Below are positions 8,373-15,585 of a DNA stretch of 17,750 bases, one piece after another; position 1 is the first letter of the stretch, and each line of letters starts with the position of its first letter. Location: contig DCNF01000002.1 of assembly GCA_002322035.1 (NCBI GenBank), positions 56,290 through 74,039 on the forward strand, in the 5' to 3' direction. The notes beneath the pieces are model-generated. The model searched no databases and was not told the origin of the DNA. It was given only the letters and a program-made list of their open reading frames with translations. The position numbers and the translations under genes were made by a program. The DNA is from Geobacter sp. UBA1603 (GTDB taxonomy: Bacteria; Desulfobacterota; Desulfuromonadia; Geobacterales; Pseudopelobacteraceae).

Positions 8373-9548
8373 ATGTTCGAATTCGATGAGACCATTGAAC
8401 AAAGCGCTGTGATCAAGGTGATCGGGGTCGGCGGCGGCGGGGGAAATGCCGTCAACACCATGATCGCCAATAACATACATAAAGTCGATTTCATCGTTGC
8501 CAACACGGACGCACAAGCGCTTCGCAACTCCAAGGCCCCTGTTAAAATCCAGCTGGGAGCCCAGTCAACCAAAGGGCTCGGCGCCGGGGCCAACCCGGAG
8601 ATCGGGCGTACCGCAGCCCAGGAGGATCGAGAAAAAATGTCGGAAATGTTCAAGGGCTCCGACATGATTTTTATCGCCGCCGGCATGGGGGGCGGCACCG
8701 GGACAGGTGCGGCGCCGGTTATCGCCGAGGTTGCCCGGGAAGCCGGCGCTCTGACCGTCGGCATCGTCACCAAGCCCTTCACCCGCGAAGGCAAGCAGAG
8801 GCTGGCCAAGGCCGAAGAGGGTATCCGCGAACTGAAGAAGCATGTGGACTCCCTGATCATCATTCCCAACGACCGGCTGCTGAACATCGCACCCCGCTCA
8901 CTCGGAATCCTGGACGCTTTCAAGCCGGCCGATGATGTGCTGCGCCAGGCGGTTCAGGGCATCTCCGACCTGATCACCACCTCCGGATTCATCAATGTTG
9001 ACTTTGCCGACGTGAAATCCATCATGAGTGAGCGCGGCATGGCCATGATGGGTATCGGCATCGCCAAGGGGGACAACCGCGCTGTGGAAGCCGCCAAGAG
9101 CGCCATCTCCAGCCCGCTGCTCGAAGATATCGATGTTTCTGGCGCCAAGGGCGTGCTGGTCAACATCACCGGCTCATCCACCATGACCATGGATGATTTC
9201 GACGCCGTCAACAAGACCGTCCACGAGAAGGTCCACGAAGACGCCAACATCATCATCGGCGTGGTGATCGACGAAAACATGGGTGATGACATCAAGGTCA
9301 CCGCGATCGTCACCGGTTTCGGCGACCGCTTCGACGTGGAAAGGAAACCCGGAATTCGCGGTATCCACGCCAGGGACCACCATGCGCCGGCAGCCGTGCG
9401 TGACAGCAAGTTCTACGACCGCCCAACCTTTGAACGCGACCGCCAGCAGACCGAAAACGTCACCCGCATCCGTCCGGCCGTTTCGTTTATCGATGAAGAC
9501 GAAGACCAGTACGACATCCCGACCTTCTTGCGGAAATCAGTCGATTAA
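8373..9548 (+). CDS. ftsZ: Cell division protein FtsZ
   Basis: FtsZ is the tubulin-like GTPase that polymerises into the cytokinetic ring. The 391-residue protein has IGVGGGGGNAVNTM (residues 17-30), VDFIVANTDAQAL (38-50), the tubulin signature GGGTGTG (106-112), NDRLL (166-170) and the T7 synergy loop GFINVDFADV (205-214) with the catalytic Asp210 and Asp213. A variable linker of about 50 residues leads to the conserved tail YDIPTFLRKSVD (380-391), which binds FtsA and other partners. The ATG has AAAGGGGG seven bases upstream. The gene has its own candidate promoter and terminator, so it appears to be expressed as a single-gene unit. Confidence 0.99.
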   Translation: MFEFDETIEQSAVIKVIGVGGGGGNAVNTMIANNIHKVDFIVANTDAQALRNSKAPVKIQLGAQSTKGLGAGANPEIGRTAAQEDREKMSEMFKGSDMIFIAAGMGGGTGTGAAPVIAEVAREAGALTVGIVTKPFTREGKQRLAKAEEGIRELKKHVDSLIIIPNDRLLNIAPRSLGILDAFKPADDVLRQAVQGISDLITTSGFINVDFADVKSIMSERGMAMMGIGIAKGDNRAVEAAKSAISSPLLEDIDVSGAKGVLVNITGSSTMTMDDFDAVNKTVHEKVHEDANIIIGVVIDENMGDDIKVTAIVTGFGDRFDVERKPGIRGIHARDHHAPAAVRDSKFYDRPTFERDRQQTENVTRIRPAVSFIDEDEDQYDIPTFLRKSVD

Positions 9549-9584
9549 TACACTGATTCAGACGGCTCATTCGCGTAACAGCAG

Positions 9585-9616
9585 GAGGCATCCCTTCACG
9601 GAATGCCTCTTTTTTT
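9585..9616 (+). terminator. Intrinsic terminator after ftsZ
   Basis: GAGGCAT (9585-9591) pairs with ATGCCTC (9603-9609), with two further C-G pairs possible inside the loop. Seven T residues follow (9610-9616). It lies 36 bases after the ftsZ stop and is a convincing Rho-independent terminator. Confidence 0.88.
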
Positions 9617-9654
9617 GATCTGCTGATATCGTGCATCAGAAAGTTGCCCACATC

Positions 9655-10545
9655 ATGAACACCACACCAATCATCATTGCCGGCTGCGGCTATATCGGGA
9701 CACGAGTTGCCCGGCTCTGGAAAGAAAAAGGGGCCAGCGTAACCTGTTGCGTCCGCACCCCGGACAAATGTGCCCTATTGGCGCAGGATGGATTCGCTGC
9801 GTCAACCCTGGCGCTGGATGACCACCACGCCATCACGCTGCCGGATCTGGGCGGCAGCATCGTGTATTACTTCGTACCACCGCCGGGAGGGGGCATCTAC
9901 GACACCCGCGCCCGGAATTTCATCAGCGCTCTACGGCAGGGGAAACCGCCGCTCACGATCGTCTACACAAGTGCCACGTCGGTTTACAGTGAGACGAATG
10001 GCGGGGTTGTCAGCGAAGATTCGCCGACGGAACCGGTCTCGGCCATGGGGAAGCGCAGGCTCGACGCGGAGCGGGCTTTCCAGGAGTATGGAACCGCCAC
10101 TGATACTCCAGTCATTATCCTGCGAGTGAGCGGAATTTATGGCCCCGGGCGGCTGCCGCTGATGCAGATCAGCCAGGGCCATCCGTTGCTGCACGAGGAT
10201 GAATCCGGCCCCAGCAACCGCATCCATGCCGATGACCTGGCAGCGGTCTGCCTCGCAGCTGCAGAGCGGGGCGGCAAGGGGGATATCTTCAACGTCAGCG
10301 ACGGCCATCCCAGCAGTATGACCAGCTATTTTAACGCCTGCGCCGATCTGCTCGGTTTCCCGCGTCAACCCCAGGTGACGCTGTCCGAGGCCCGGCAGAC
10401 CATGACACCGCTGATGCTCTCGTATGTTACGGAGACGAAGGTCATCGACGCCTCACGCATGGTCGAGCGTCTCGGGGTCAACCTGCGCTATCCGACACTG
10501 GCCGCAGGGCTACCAGGCTGCATCGACAAAGGAAAGCAAAATTAA
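9655..10545 (+). CDS. SDR-family NAD(P)-binding epimerase-like protein (YeeZ-like)
   Basis: The product is a 296-residue Rossmann-fold protein of the extended short-chain dehydrogenase/epimerase superfamily. It starts with IIIAGCGYIGTRVARLW (residues 5-21), the dinucleotide-binding glycine loop. It also has a TSATSVYSETNGG strand-loop near 112, and FNVSDGHP further on. Its closest style is the YeeZ-like group. The usual catalytic Tyr-x-x-x-Lys pair is not evident: where it should fall, the sequence reads Ala-Met-Gly-Lys-Arg-Arg-Leu. Substrate and activity are unknown. GTG at 9631 is an alternative start eight codons upstream with no ribosome site; ATG at 9655 places the Rossmann strand at the usual position. 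It stands alone between the ftsZ terminator and a 217-base intergenic region, so its promoter is unclear. Confidence 0.85.
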   Translation: MNTTPIIIAGCGYIGTRVARLWKEKGASVTCCVRTPDKCALLAQDGFAASTLALDDHHAITLPDLGGSIVYYFVPPPGGGIYDTRARNFISALRQGKPPLTIVYTSATSVYSETNGGVVSEDSPTEPVSAMGKRRLDAERAFQEYGTATDTPVIILRVSGIYGPGRLPLMQISQGHPLLHEDESGPSNRIHADDLAAVCLAAAERGGKGDIFNVSDGHPSSMTSYFNACADLLGFPRQPQVTLSEARQTMTPLMLSYVTETKVIDASRMVERLGVNLRYPTLAAGLPGCIDKGKQN

Positions 10546-10590
10546 TCTTTAATAACAATTGGTTGGGCATTTGAAACTAAAAAAAATATC

Positions 10591-10619
10591 TTGCATCAGC
10601 GCCGCTGAACTGCTATTTT
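10591..10619 (+). promoter_or_regulatory. Candidate sigma-70 promoter for a small RNA
   Basis: TTGCAT (10591-10596) and TATTTT (10614-10619) are 17 bases apart, each matching four or more consensus positions. An A-run (10578-10586) lies upstream, as in UP elements. The predicted start near 10626 lies about 78 bases before a terminator, with no convincing protein frame in between. Confidence 0.5.
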
Positions 10620-10625
10620 GAAATT

Positions 10626-10703
10626 AAATAAGACTTGCGAGGTCCTTTTTAGGATCTCATCTGCCCTGGTAACTTTCCCTCCTAGTTGCCAGGGTGTTTT
10701 TTT
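10626..10703 (+). ncRNA. Candidate small RNA with two hairpins (unrecognised family)
   Basis: The region downstream of the candidate promoter could give a transcript of about 78 bases. Hairpin 1 (10639-10658) has 8 pairs including one G-U, with a four-U loop. Hairpin 2 (10664-10694) has 11 pairs including one G-U and ends in a U tract, so it doubles as the terminator. The hairpin 2 loop contains CCCUCCU, complementary to strong Shine-Dalgarno sequences. C-rich loops of this kind are known in sRNAs that block ribosome binding. I recognise no Rfam-type riboswitch or known family. The alternatives are a short attenuated leader, or just the terminator of the upstream SDR gene with a chance promoter. 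Confidence 0.42.
10664..10703 (+). terminator. Intrinsic terminator upstream of folK
   Basis: CCCTGGTAACT (10664-10674) pairs with AGTTGCCAGGG (10684-10694) over 11 base pairs with one G-U. Then TG and seven T residues (10697-10703) follow. It would end the SDR transcript or the candidate small RNA. Confidence 0.85.
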
Positions 10704-10725
10704 GCTGCGGCATCTTTCTGGGTTG

Positions 10726-10755
10726 TTGACGCTTCTTGTACCTTTGTGGTTTAAT
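10726..10755 (+). promoter_or_regulatory. Candidate sigma-70 promoter of folK and the downstream operon
   Basis: TTGACG (10726-10731, five of six) and TTTAAT (10750-10755, five of six) are 18 bases apart. Start of transcription is expected around 10760-10763, which coincides with the folK GTG at 10763. The promoter lies 22 bases after the preceding terminator and is the only clear one for the nine-gene run downstream. Confidence 0.6.
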
Positions 10756-10762
10756 CCGCAGC

Positions 10763-11254
10763 GTGGAAACAGATGCGTATATCGCCCTCGGATCCAACCA
10801 GGGGGACCGCGAGTTCAACCTGCTGCGGGCCATTTCAGAGCTTGGCAGAATTTCCGGCATCAGGGTGACCGGTCTTTCCCGGTTCTACGAGACCGCCCCG
10901 GTTGGGATGGCGCCCGGACAGCCCCCGTTCTACAATGCTGTCGTGCGTGTAGCAACCCTTCTCCCCCCTCGGGAGCTGTTCGAACATCTTGTCAGGATAG
11001 AAAGCACAGTATTCGGTCGCACACGAAGCGGTTCATGCGATTCGCGCAGCATTGATCTTGACCTGCTGCTGTATGCAGAGCAGGTCATCAGCCAGCCTGA
11101 CCTGACAGTTCCCCACCCCCGCCTGGCAGAGCGTCGCTTTGTGTTGCAGCCGTTGCATGACATCGCCCCGGACCTGCGCCACCCGGTGCACGGCCGCACC
11201 ATCAGCGAACTTCTTCTGTCACTGCCCGGCCAGGAGCAGGTACTACCGATATGA
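10763..11254 (+). CDS. folK: 2-amino-4-hydroxy-6-hydroxymethyldihydropteridine diphosphokinase (HPPK)
   Basis: HPPK is a cytoplasmic enzyme of folate synthesis that transfers pyrophosphate from ATP to 6-hydroxymethyl-7,8-dihydropterin. The 163-residue product has YIALGSNQGDR (residues 6-16), RFYETAPVG, PPFYNAVVRV for pterin binding, and IDLDLLLY with the two magnesium-binding Asp residues, followed by VPHPRLAERRFVLQPL. The usual Gly-Pro-Arg before the Asp pair is Asp-Ser-Arg here, keeping the Arg. A TTG at 10736 would lengthen the frame, but it lies within the promoter and adds residues not found in the family. GTG at 10763 places Tyr-Ile-x-Leu-Gly-Ser-Asn normally. No Shine-Dalgarno lies before it, which suggests a leaderless message. 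It heads a tightly packed operon. Confidence 0.94.
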   Translation: METDAYIALGSNQGDREFNLLRAISELGRISGIRVTGLSRFYETAPVGMAPGQPPFYNAVVRVATLLPPRELFEHLVRIESTVFGRTRSGSCDSRSIDLDLLLYAEQVISQPDLTVPHPRLAERRFVLQPLHDIAPDLRHPVHGRTISELLLSLPGQEQVLPI

Positions 11255-11267
11255 ATGAAAGGTGCCC

Positions 11268-11525
11268 GTGATCAGGCTTCTTATCTGGCTTTTACTGATT
11301 TACGTCGGTTACCGGGTCGTTATGGCCATGGTGGCCGGGAAGAAAAAAACCGACGTCTCCGGGCCGCGCTCCGTTGCGGCACCCACTCACCGTGATCCGG
11401 TATGCGGGGTTTATGTTTCCGAAGATGACGCCGTTATCGGCAGGCACGGGGGAGAACGGCACTATTTCTGCTCCATGAATTGCCTGGAAAAATACCGCCA
11501 GCAGCTTGACCATACTCATTCCTGA
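11268..11525 (+). CDS. Small membrane-anchored YHS-domain protein
   Basis: This 85-residue protein has an N-terminal membrane helix (residues 3-23) and a short basic linker with a Lys triplet. A C-terminal YHS/TRASH-like domain follows: DPVCG near residue 45 and [11 protein letters not shown] near 67-77. The three cysteines and a nearby His suit binding of a metal ion, as in YHS domains of metal-handling proteins; the actual ligand is unknown. GTG at 11268 is chosen because GAAAGG (11257-11262) lies five bases upstream; GTG at 11262 is an alternative that adds two residues. It sits 13 bases after folK and 10 bases before the transaldolase, so it is co-transcribed, but no functional link to either is evident. 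Confidence 0.82.
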   Translation: MIRLLIWLLLIYVGYRVVMAMVAGKKKTDVSGPRSVAAPTHRDPVCGVYVSEDDAVIGRHGGERHYFCSMNCLEKYRQQLDHTHS

Positions 11526-11535
11526 AGGAGGAACC

Positions 11536-12180
11536 ATGAAGTTTTTCATCGATACCGCCGATGTCACCGAAATCCGGGCCGCCCATGAACTGGGGCTTGT
11601 GGACGGTGTGACAACCAACCCATCCTTGATTGCCAAATCAGGCCGTAAATTCAAAGATGTTATCAAGGAAATCGTTTCGATCGTCGATGGCCCGATCTCG
11701 GCTGAAGTCATTTCCCTGGATGCCCCCGGCATGATCAAAGAAGCCCAGGGGCTTGTCAAAATCCATAAAAATATCGTCATCAAGCTGCCGATGACCCCGG
11801 AAGGGCTGAAAGCCTGCAAGGCCTTGACCGCAAAGGGCGTCAAAACCAACGTGACCCTGATTTTCACGCCGCTGCAGGCCCTGCTGGCGGCTAAAGCCGG
11901 GGCGACCTATGTATCCCCGTTTGTCGGGCGCCTTGACGACATTTCGCAAGACGGTATGGGCATCATTGAGGAGATCAGAACCATTTTCGACAACTACGGT
12001 TATACGGCTGAAATCATCGTTGCCAGCATCCGCAACCCGATCCATGTGCTCAACTCGGCCCTGATCGGCGCAGACATCGCCACAATCCCCTATTCCGTCA
12101 TGGTTCAGCTTTCAAAGCACCCCCTGACCGATGCCGGCATCAAGAAGTTCTTGGAAGACTGGCAGAATGTCCCCTCCTGA
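11536..12180 (+). CDS. Short-type transaldolase (TalC/FSA family)
   Basis: The 214-residue protein belongs to the short transaldolase/fructose-6-phosphate aldolase family of TIM barrels. It begins [10 protein letters not shown], has [14 protein letters not shown] (residues 23-36), AEVIS (56-60), IVIKLPMT (80-87) with the Schiff-base Lys83, [21 protein letters not shown], and [10 protein letters not shown]. It would move a dihydroxyacetone unit between sugar phosphates in the non-oxidative pentose phosphate pathway. Separating transaldolase from fructose-6-phosphate aldolase activity needs more than these motifs, so no symbol is given. The ATG at 11536 has a perfect AGGAGG-type site (11527-11532); a TTG frame extension to 11506 would overlap the previous gene and is not needed. 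The 3' end overlaps the Hpt gene by 14 bases. Confidence 0.94.
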   Translation: MKFFIDTADVTEIRAAHELGLVDGVTTNPSLIAKSGRKFKDVIKEIVSIVDGPISAEVISLDAPGMIKEAQGLVKIHKNIVIKLPMTPEGLKACKALTAKGVKTNVTLIFTPLQALLAAKAGATYVSPFVGRLDDISQDGMGIIEEIRTIFDNYGYTAEIIVASIRNPIHVLNSALIGADIATIPYSVMVQLSKHPLTDAGIKKFLEDWQNVPS

Positions 12181-12661
12181 CGCTGCCTCGGCACATGTTT
12201 TTCCGGAACCGGTGGTTTGCCCGATCACCGGCCTCTTGACTTCATTCTGCGCGCTCGATCCGTTCGACCGCGAATACATAAGGGATAATTACACCCGGTT
12301 TGACTGCCGTGAAATTCTGAAGGAGGTTCTGGGAATTTTCTGCACCGCTGCACCACAGAAACTGGCGTTGCTGTATGATGCTTTCCAAAACGGCGATCAG
12401 GAGATGCTGACAGGCTATGCTCACGGCCTGAAAGGCGAAGCAGGCTCTGCGGGTGCAGCCGTTGTCCGCCAGCTTGCGGCAAGGATCGAATCGGCCGCAC
12501 GGGCGGGAGACTTGGCAGCTGTCAACAGCGAACTACCCCACCTGAAGCGCGAAATCGATTTTTTCGTGGCAGCGGCCCACAGGGAATTCGACCTGCTCCC
12601 CCCCTGCCAGCACTGCACTTCTGTACTCTCGACTGAAACTCTCGCCTCGGCACCGGCATGA
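12167..12661 (+). CDS. Free-standing Hpt (histidine phosphotransfer) domain protein
   Basis: The 164-residue protein contains one Hpt domain at about residues 45-140. Its hallmark is [15 protein letters not shown] (84-98), where His86 is the phospho-accepting residue in the H-x-L-K-G pattern. The surrounding helices fit a four-helix bundle. It has no kinase or receiver domain. The N-terminal 40 residues and a C-terminal tail with Cys-Gln-His-Cys (147-150) are unassigned. Hpt proteins relay phosphate between response-regulator receiver domains. ATG at 12167 is inside the transaldolase 3' end with GGAAG about ten bases upstream; an ATG at 12131 would extend the overlap. The 3' end overlaps glgA as ATGA. 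Position suggests expression with carbon-storage genes; partners are not in the window. Confidence 0.85.
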   Translation: MSPPDAASAHVFPEPVVCPITGLLTSFCALDPFDREYIRDNYTRFDCREILKEVLGIFCTAAPQKLALLYDAFQNGDQEMLTGYAHGLKGEAGSAGAAVVRQLAARIESAARAGDLAAVNSELPHLKREIDFFVAAAHREFDLLPPCQHCTSVLSTETLASAPA

Positions 12662-14175
12662 AACAGCCCCAACGCCTTTCGATCCTTTTTGCCGCTTCTG
12701 AAGCGACCCCCTTTGCCAAGGAGGGTGGGTTAGGCGATGTTGTTGGAGCGCTTCCGAAATACCTGGCCCGTATGGGACATGACGTCAGAGTTGTCATTCC
12801 CCGCTACTGGTGCGTCGATCGCCTCTCATGGGGGCTGAAACTGCTGCCCGGTACGCTGGTGGTCCCGATGGGAAGCCTGGGACACCAGTACTGTGGCGTC
12901 TACGAGGGGCGTCTGCCGGGGAGCGAAGTTCCGGTCTATTTTCTGGAGCACGAGGGATATTACGGTCGTTCCGGACTGTATCAACAGGGAGGACAGGGAT
13001 ATGCTGACAACGACCTCCGCTTTGTATTTCTGTCAAAAGCAAGCCTTGAATTGTGCAAAATGCTTCATTTTCATCCCGATGTGGTCCATGCCCACGACTG
13101 GCACACCGGCATAATTCCGGCACTGCTCAACACCACCTACCTGCATGACCGGTTCGTCGGCCACGCAGCATCCCTGCTCACCCTGCATAACATGCAGCAC
13201 CAGGGGTGTTTTCCCCCGGGGCTGATGGACAGCCTCGGCATCGGCTGGCGGCATTTCAACTACCTTGAACTTGAGAAGGATGACCAGGTCAACCTTCTCA
13301 AGGGAGGCATCTACCATGCGACCCTCCTCAATACGGTCAGCGAGGGATACGCCAGAGAAATCAGAACGGCAGAGTATGGCTGGGGTCTTGAGGGAGTTGT
13401 TCAGGATCGGGCTGCAGATCTGTTCGGCATCCTTAACGGCGTTGACTACGAGGAGTGGAATCCGCAGCACGACCCGTTCATTGCCAAAAAATACACGGCC
13501 CGCACGGTAAAAGCCGGCAAGGCCGCCTGCAAACGGGCCCTGCAGGAACGAATGGGGCTGCCGGTCCGCGATGACGTGCCGCTGTTCGGCGTGGTGTCGC
13601 GCATGGTGCAGCAGAAAGGCACCGATATACTGGCCGAGGCACTGCACAGAATCCTGGCCATGGACGTGCAGTTCGTCGTAGTCGGCAACGGAGAACCGTG
13701 GGCCCATTTTTTCTTTGGTGACATGGCCGCTCTCCATCCGGACAAATTCGCCTGCTTCATCGGCTACGACAACCCCTTGGCACATCAGGTCGAAGCGGCA
13801 GCCGATTTTTTCGTCATGCCATCCGCTTTTGAACCATGCGGCCTGAATCAAATGTACAGCCTGGCCTACGGCACCCCCCCCATCGTCCGGGCAACTGGGG
13901 GCCTGGATGACAGTGTCGAAAACTTTGATGAATGGAACAGGACCGGCGACGGTTTCAAGTTCTGGAGCCATTCGGCCACCGCACTGTTCGATACGGTCGG
14001 CTGGGCGGTCTGGACCTTTTACAATAACCCGCGCGGCCTGGCCGCACTCCGCAAGAACGGCATGGCCAAACGTTTTACCTGGGAAGCGGCCGCCGAGAAT
14101 TATGCCGATCTCTATCGCCGCGCCGTGCGCCGACGCCGCGGTGATGAATACTACCGCAACAGGTTCGGGCATTGA
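12658..14175 (+). CDS. glgA: Glycogen synthase (ADP-glucose type, GT5)
   Basis: GlgA transfers glucose from ADP-glucose to the non-reducing ends of alpha-1,4-glucan in the cytoplasm. The 505-residue protein shows the GT5 layout. The N-terminal starch-synthase catalytic domain has Lys21 in KEGGLGDVVGALPKYLARMG (residues 21-40; the family usually has Thr in place of Glu22). VVHAHDWHTGIIPALL lies near 142 and VSRMVQQKGTDIL near 318. The C-terminal GT1-type domain has EPCGLNQMYSLAYGTPPIVR near 391 with the catalytic Glu, then GGLDDSV. The ATG overlaps the Hpt stop (ATGA) and the stop overlaps the ubiD start (TTGA). No glgB or glgC lies nearby. Confidence 0.96.
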   Translation: MKQPQRLSILFAASEATPFAKEGGLGDVVGALPKYLARMGHDVRVVIPRYWCVDRLSWGLKLLPGTLVVPMGSLGHQYCGVYEGRLPGSEVPVYFLEHEGYYGRSGLYQQGGQGYADNDLRFVFLSKASLELCKMLHFHPDVVHAHDWHTGIIPALLNTTYLHDRFVGHAASLLTLHNMQHQGCFPPGLMDSLGIGWRHFNYLELEKDDQVNLLKGGIYHATLLNTVSEGYAREIRTAEYGWGLEGVVQDRAADLFGILNGVDYEEWNPQHDPFIAKKYTARTVKAGKAACKRALQERMGLPVRDDVPLFGVVSRMVQQKGTDILAEALHRILAMDVQFVVVGNGEPWAHFFFGDMAALHPDKFACFIGYDNPLAHQVEAAADFFVMPSAFEPCGLNQMYSLAYGTPPIVRATGGLDDSVENFDEWNRTGDGFKFWSHSATALFDTVGWAVWTFYNNPRGLAALRKNGMAKRFTWEAAAENYADLYRRAVRRRRGDEYYRNRFGH

Positions 14176-15584
14176 TCCCTCGCCGTGTGCCGTGCGACGG
14201 CCTCAGACCTTTTCTTGCCCTTCTTGAATCACGCGGCACCCTCTGCCGGATTACCGAACCCGTCGACCCCCGCCTTGATATTGCTGCCGTAACCATGGAG
14301 GCCTGCCACGAACCGGATGGCGGGCCGGCGCTTCTGTTCGAAAAACCTTCCGGCTCGCACTACCGTGTGGCAACCAATCTCTTCGGATCTCTGGAACGGG
14401 TCTGCTGCGCACTAGGAGTTGACCATCTTGATCAACTTGCCGGAAGGATGTCAACACTGCTTTGCCAGATCAGAGAACCGCGCCTTGAGGTGCTTGACCG
14501 ACAGATTGCGGCACTTCCCGAATTTTTTCGGTATCAGCCCCGACAGTCGGCATGCCCTTCTTCTGAACGAATCCGCCAGAGCACCCCTGATCTGGAACAG
14601 TTCCCGTTCCTGCAGAATTGGCCCGATGACGGTAACGCATCTGGCTGTCCGCGCTATATGACCCTGCCGTTGGTGCTGACCCGCTCGCCGGATGGAGAAT
14701 CGGTCAATGCCGGCATCTACCGGGTGCAGATCAGGGGGCGCAACCAGGTTGCCATCCGCTGGAAACCGGGCAGCGGAGCTGCCCGCCATGCGGAGCTCTA
14801 TGCCGAACAGGGGGCAGCAATGCCGGTCGCGATTGCTCTGGGCGGTGAGCCGGCCGCGCTTTTCAGTGCCATGTTTCCCTTGCCGGGACAGCTCGACGAA
14901 CTGACATATGCCGGTTTTCTGCAGCAGCGGCCTCTGCAGACTTCGGCCTGCGACACGGTCCCATTGCAGGTGCCACATGGCGCAGAGCTAGTGGTGGAAG
15001 GCTTTGTGACGCCAGGAGACACGGTAACGGAAGGGCCGTTCGGCAATCATACCGGGTTTTACGATCAGGCCGGGCCGGCAGCACGTCTGCAGGTTACGGC
15101 CGTCAACCACCGGCCCGATGCAATCATACCGGCCACGCTGGTCGGTCCGCCGCCCATGGAGGACTGCTGGATGACCAAAGCATGGGAAAAGCTGCTGCAG
15201 TCATTTCTCAAACATCTGGTGCCGGGCGTGACTGACATCCATCTGCCATTGGAATGGAGCTTTCAGCAGAGCGCCATCATTTCCCTTGAAAATCCGAAGC
15301 CCGGCATGGTAAGGGAAATTGCCGGAGCGCTCTGGGGTATGCCGTGGTTTGCTTCAGGGCGCCTTCTCATTTTTATCGACAGCGCCACTACTGCGGCAGA
15401 AGATCTGTCGGCGGTATCCTGGCGCTGCATCAATCTACTTGATTATGGTTATGACCTTATATTCGACACATCCGGCCGACGCCTGGCGCTTGACGCCACC
15501 GGCTGCGGCCGCTCCCGACCCCCAGTCGCCTACGAACCGGAGCTCCTCCGGCGGGCCGCGGCACTTTGGGAGCGCATCCGCTAA
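14172..15584 (+). CDS. ubiD: UbiD-family prenyl-FMN decarboxylase (quinone biosynthesis)
   Basis: UbiD-family enzymes use prenylated FMN and a metal to decarboxylate aromatic or alpha,beta-unsaturated acids. The 470-residue product begins with FLALLESRGTLCRITEPVDP, typical of the family. It carries NAGIYRVQIRGRNQVAI near residue 178, GAARHAELY, and EGFVTPGDTVTEGPFGNHTGFYD near 276-298. ENPKPGMVREIAGALWGMPW and a C-terminal LALDATG follow. Conserved Arg and Glu residues of the active site appear to be present. With ubiA and ubiX next to it, the substrate is likely a polyprenyl aromatic acid of menaquinone synthesis (an MqnL-like role), but a classical ubiquinone UbiD cannot be excluded. TTG at 14172 overlaps the glgA stop; GTG at 14187 is an alternative start five codons later. 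Confidence 0.9.
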   Translation: MIPRRVPCDGLRPFLALLESRGTLCRITEPVDPRLDIAAVTMEACHEPDGGPALLFEKPSGSHYRVATNLFGSLERVCCALGVDHLDQLAGRMSTLLCQIREPRLEVLDRQIAALPEFFRYQPRQSACPSSERIRQSTPDLEQFPFLQNWPDDGNASGCPRYMTLPLVLTRSPDGESVNAGIYRVQIRGRNQVAIRWKPGSGAARHAELYAEQGAAMPVAIALGGEPAALFSAMFPLPGQLDELTYAGFLQQRPLQTSACDTVPLQVPHGAELVVEGFVTPGDTVTEGPFGNHTGFYDQAGPAARLQVTAVNHRPDAIIPATLVGPPPMEDCWMTKAWEKLLQSFLKHLVPGVTDIHLPLEWSFQQSAIISLENPKPGMVREIAGALWGMPWFASGRLLIFIDSATTAAEDLSAVSWRCINLLDYGYDLIFDTSGRRLALDATGCGRSRPPVAYEPELLRRAAALWERIR

Positions 15585-15585
15585 C

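Noticed and set aside
10736..10762. TTG start giving a longer folK
   Set aside because: It would lie within the predicted promoter and adds residues not seen before the Tyr-Ile-x-Leu-Gly-Ser-Asn motif of HPPK.
10618..11055. 145-codon open frame covering the small RNA region and folK
   Set aside because: It runs through the candidate RNA, its terminator and the folK promoter in the wrong frame, and the product is low in hydrophobic-core pattern and has no family features.
13033..14172. Long open frame on the minus strand across glgA
   Set aside because: It is opposite a strongly supported glgA, has no recognisable motif, and such antisense frames are expected in G+C-rich genes.
15319..15585. 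Long upstream extension of the lipoprotein frame, overlapping ubiD
   Set aside because: It lies in another phase of a well-supported UbiD coding region and would bury the clear signal peptide and lipobox in the middle of the protein.
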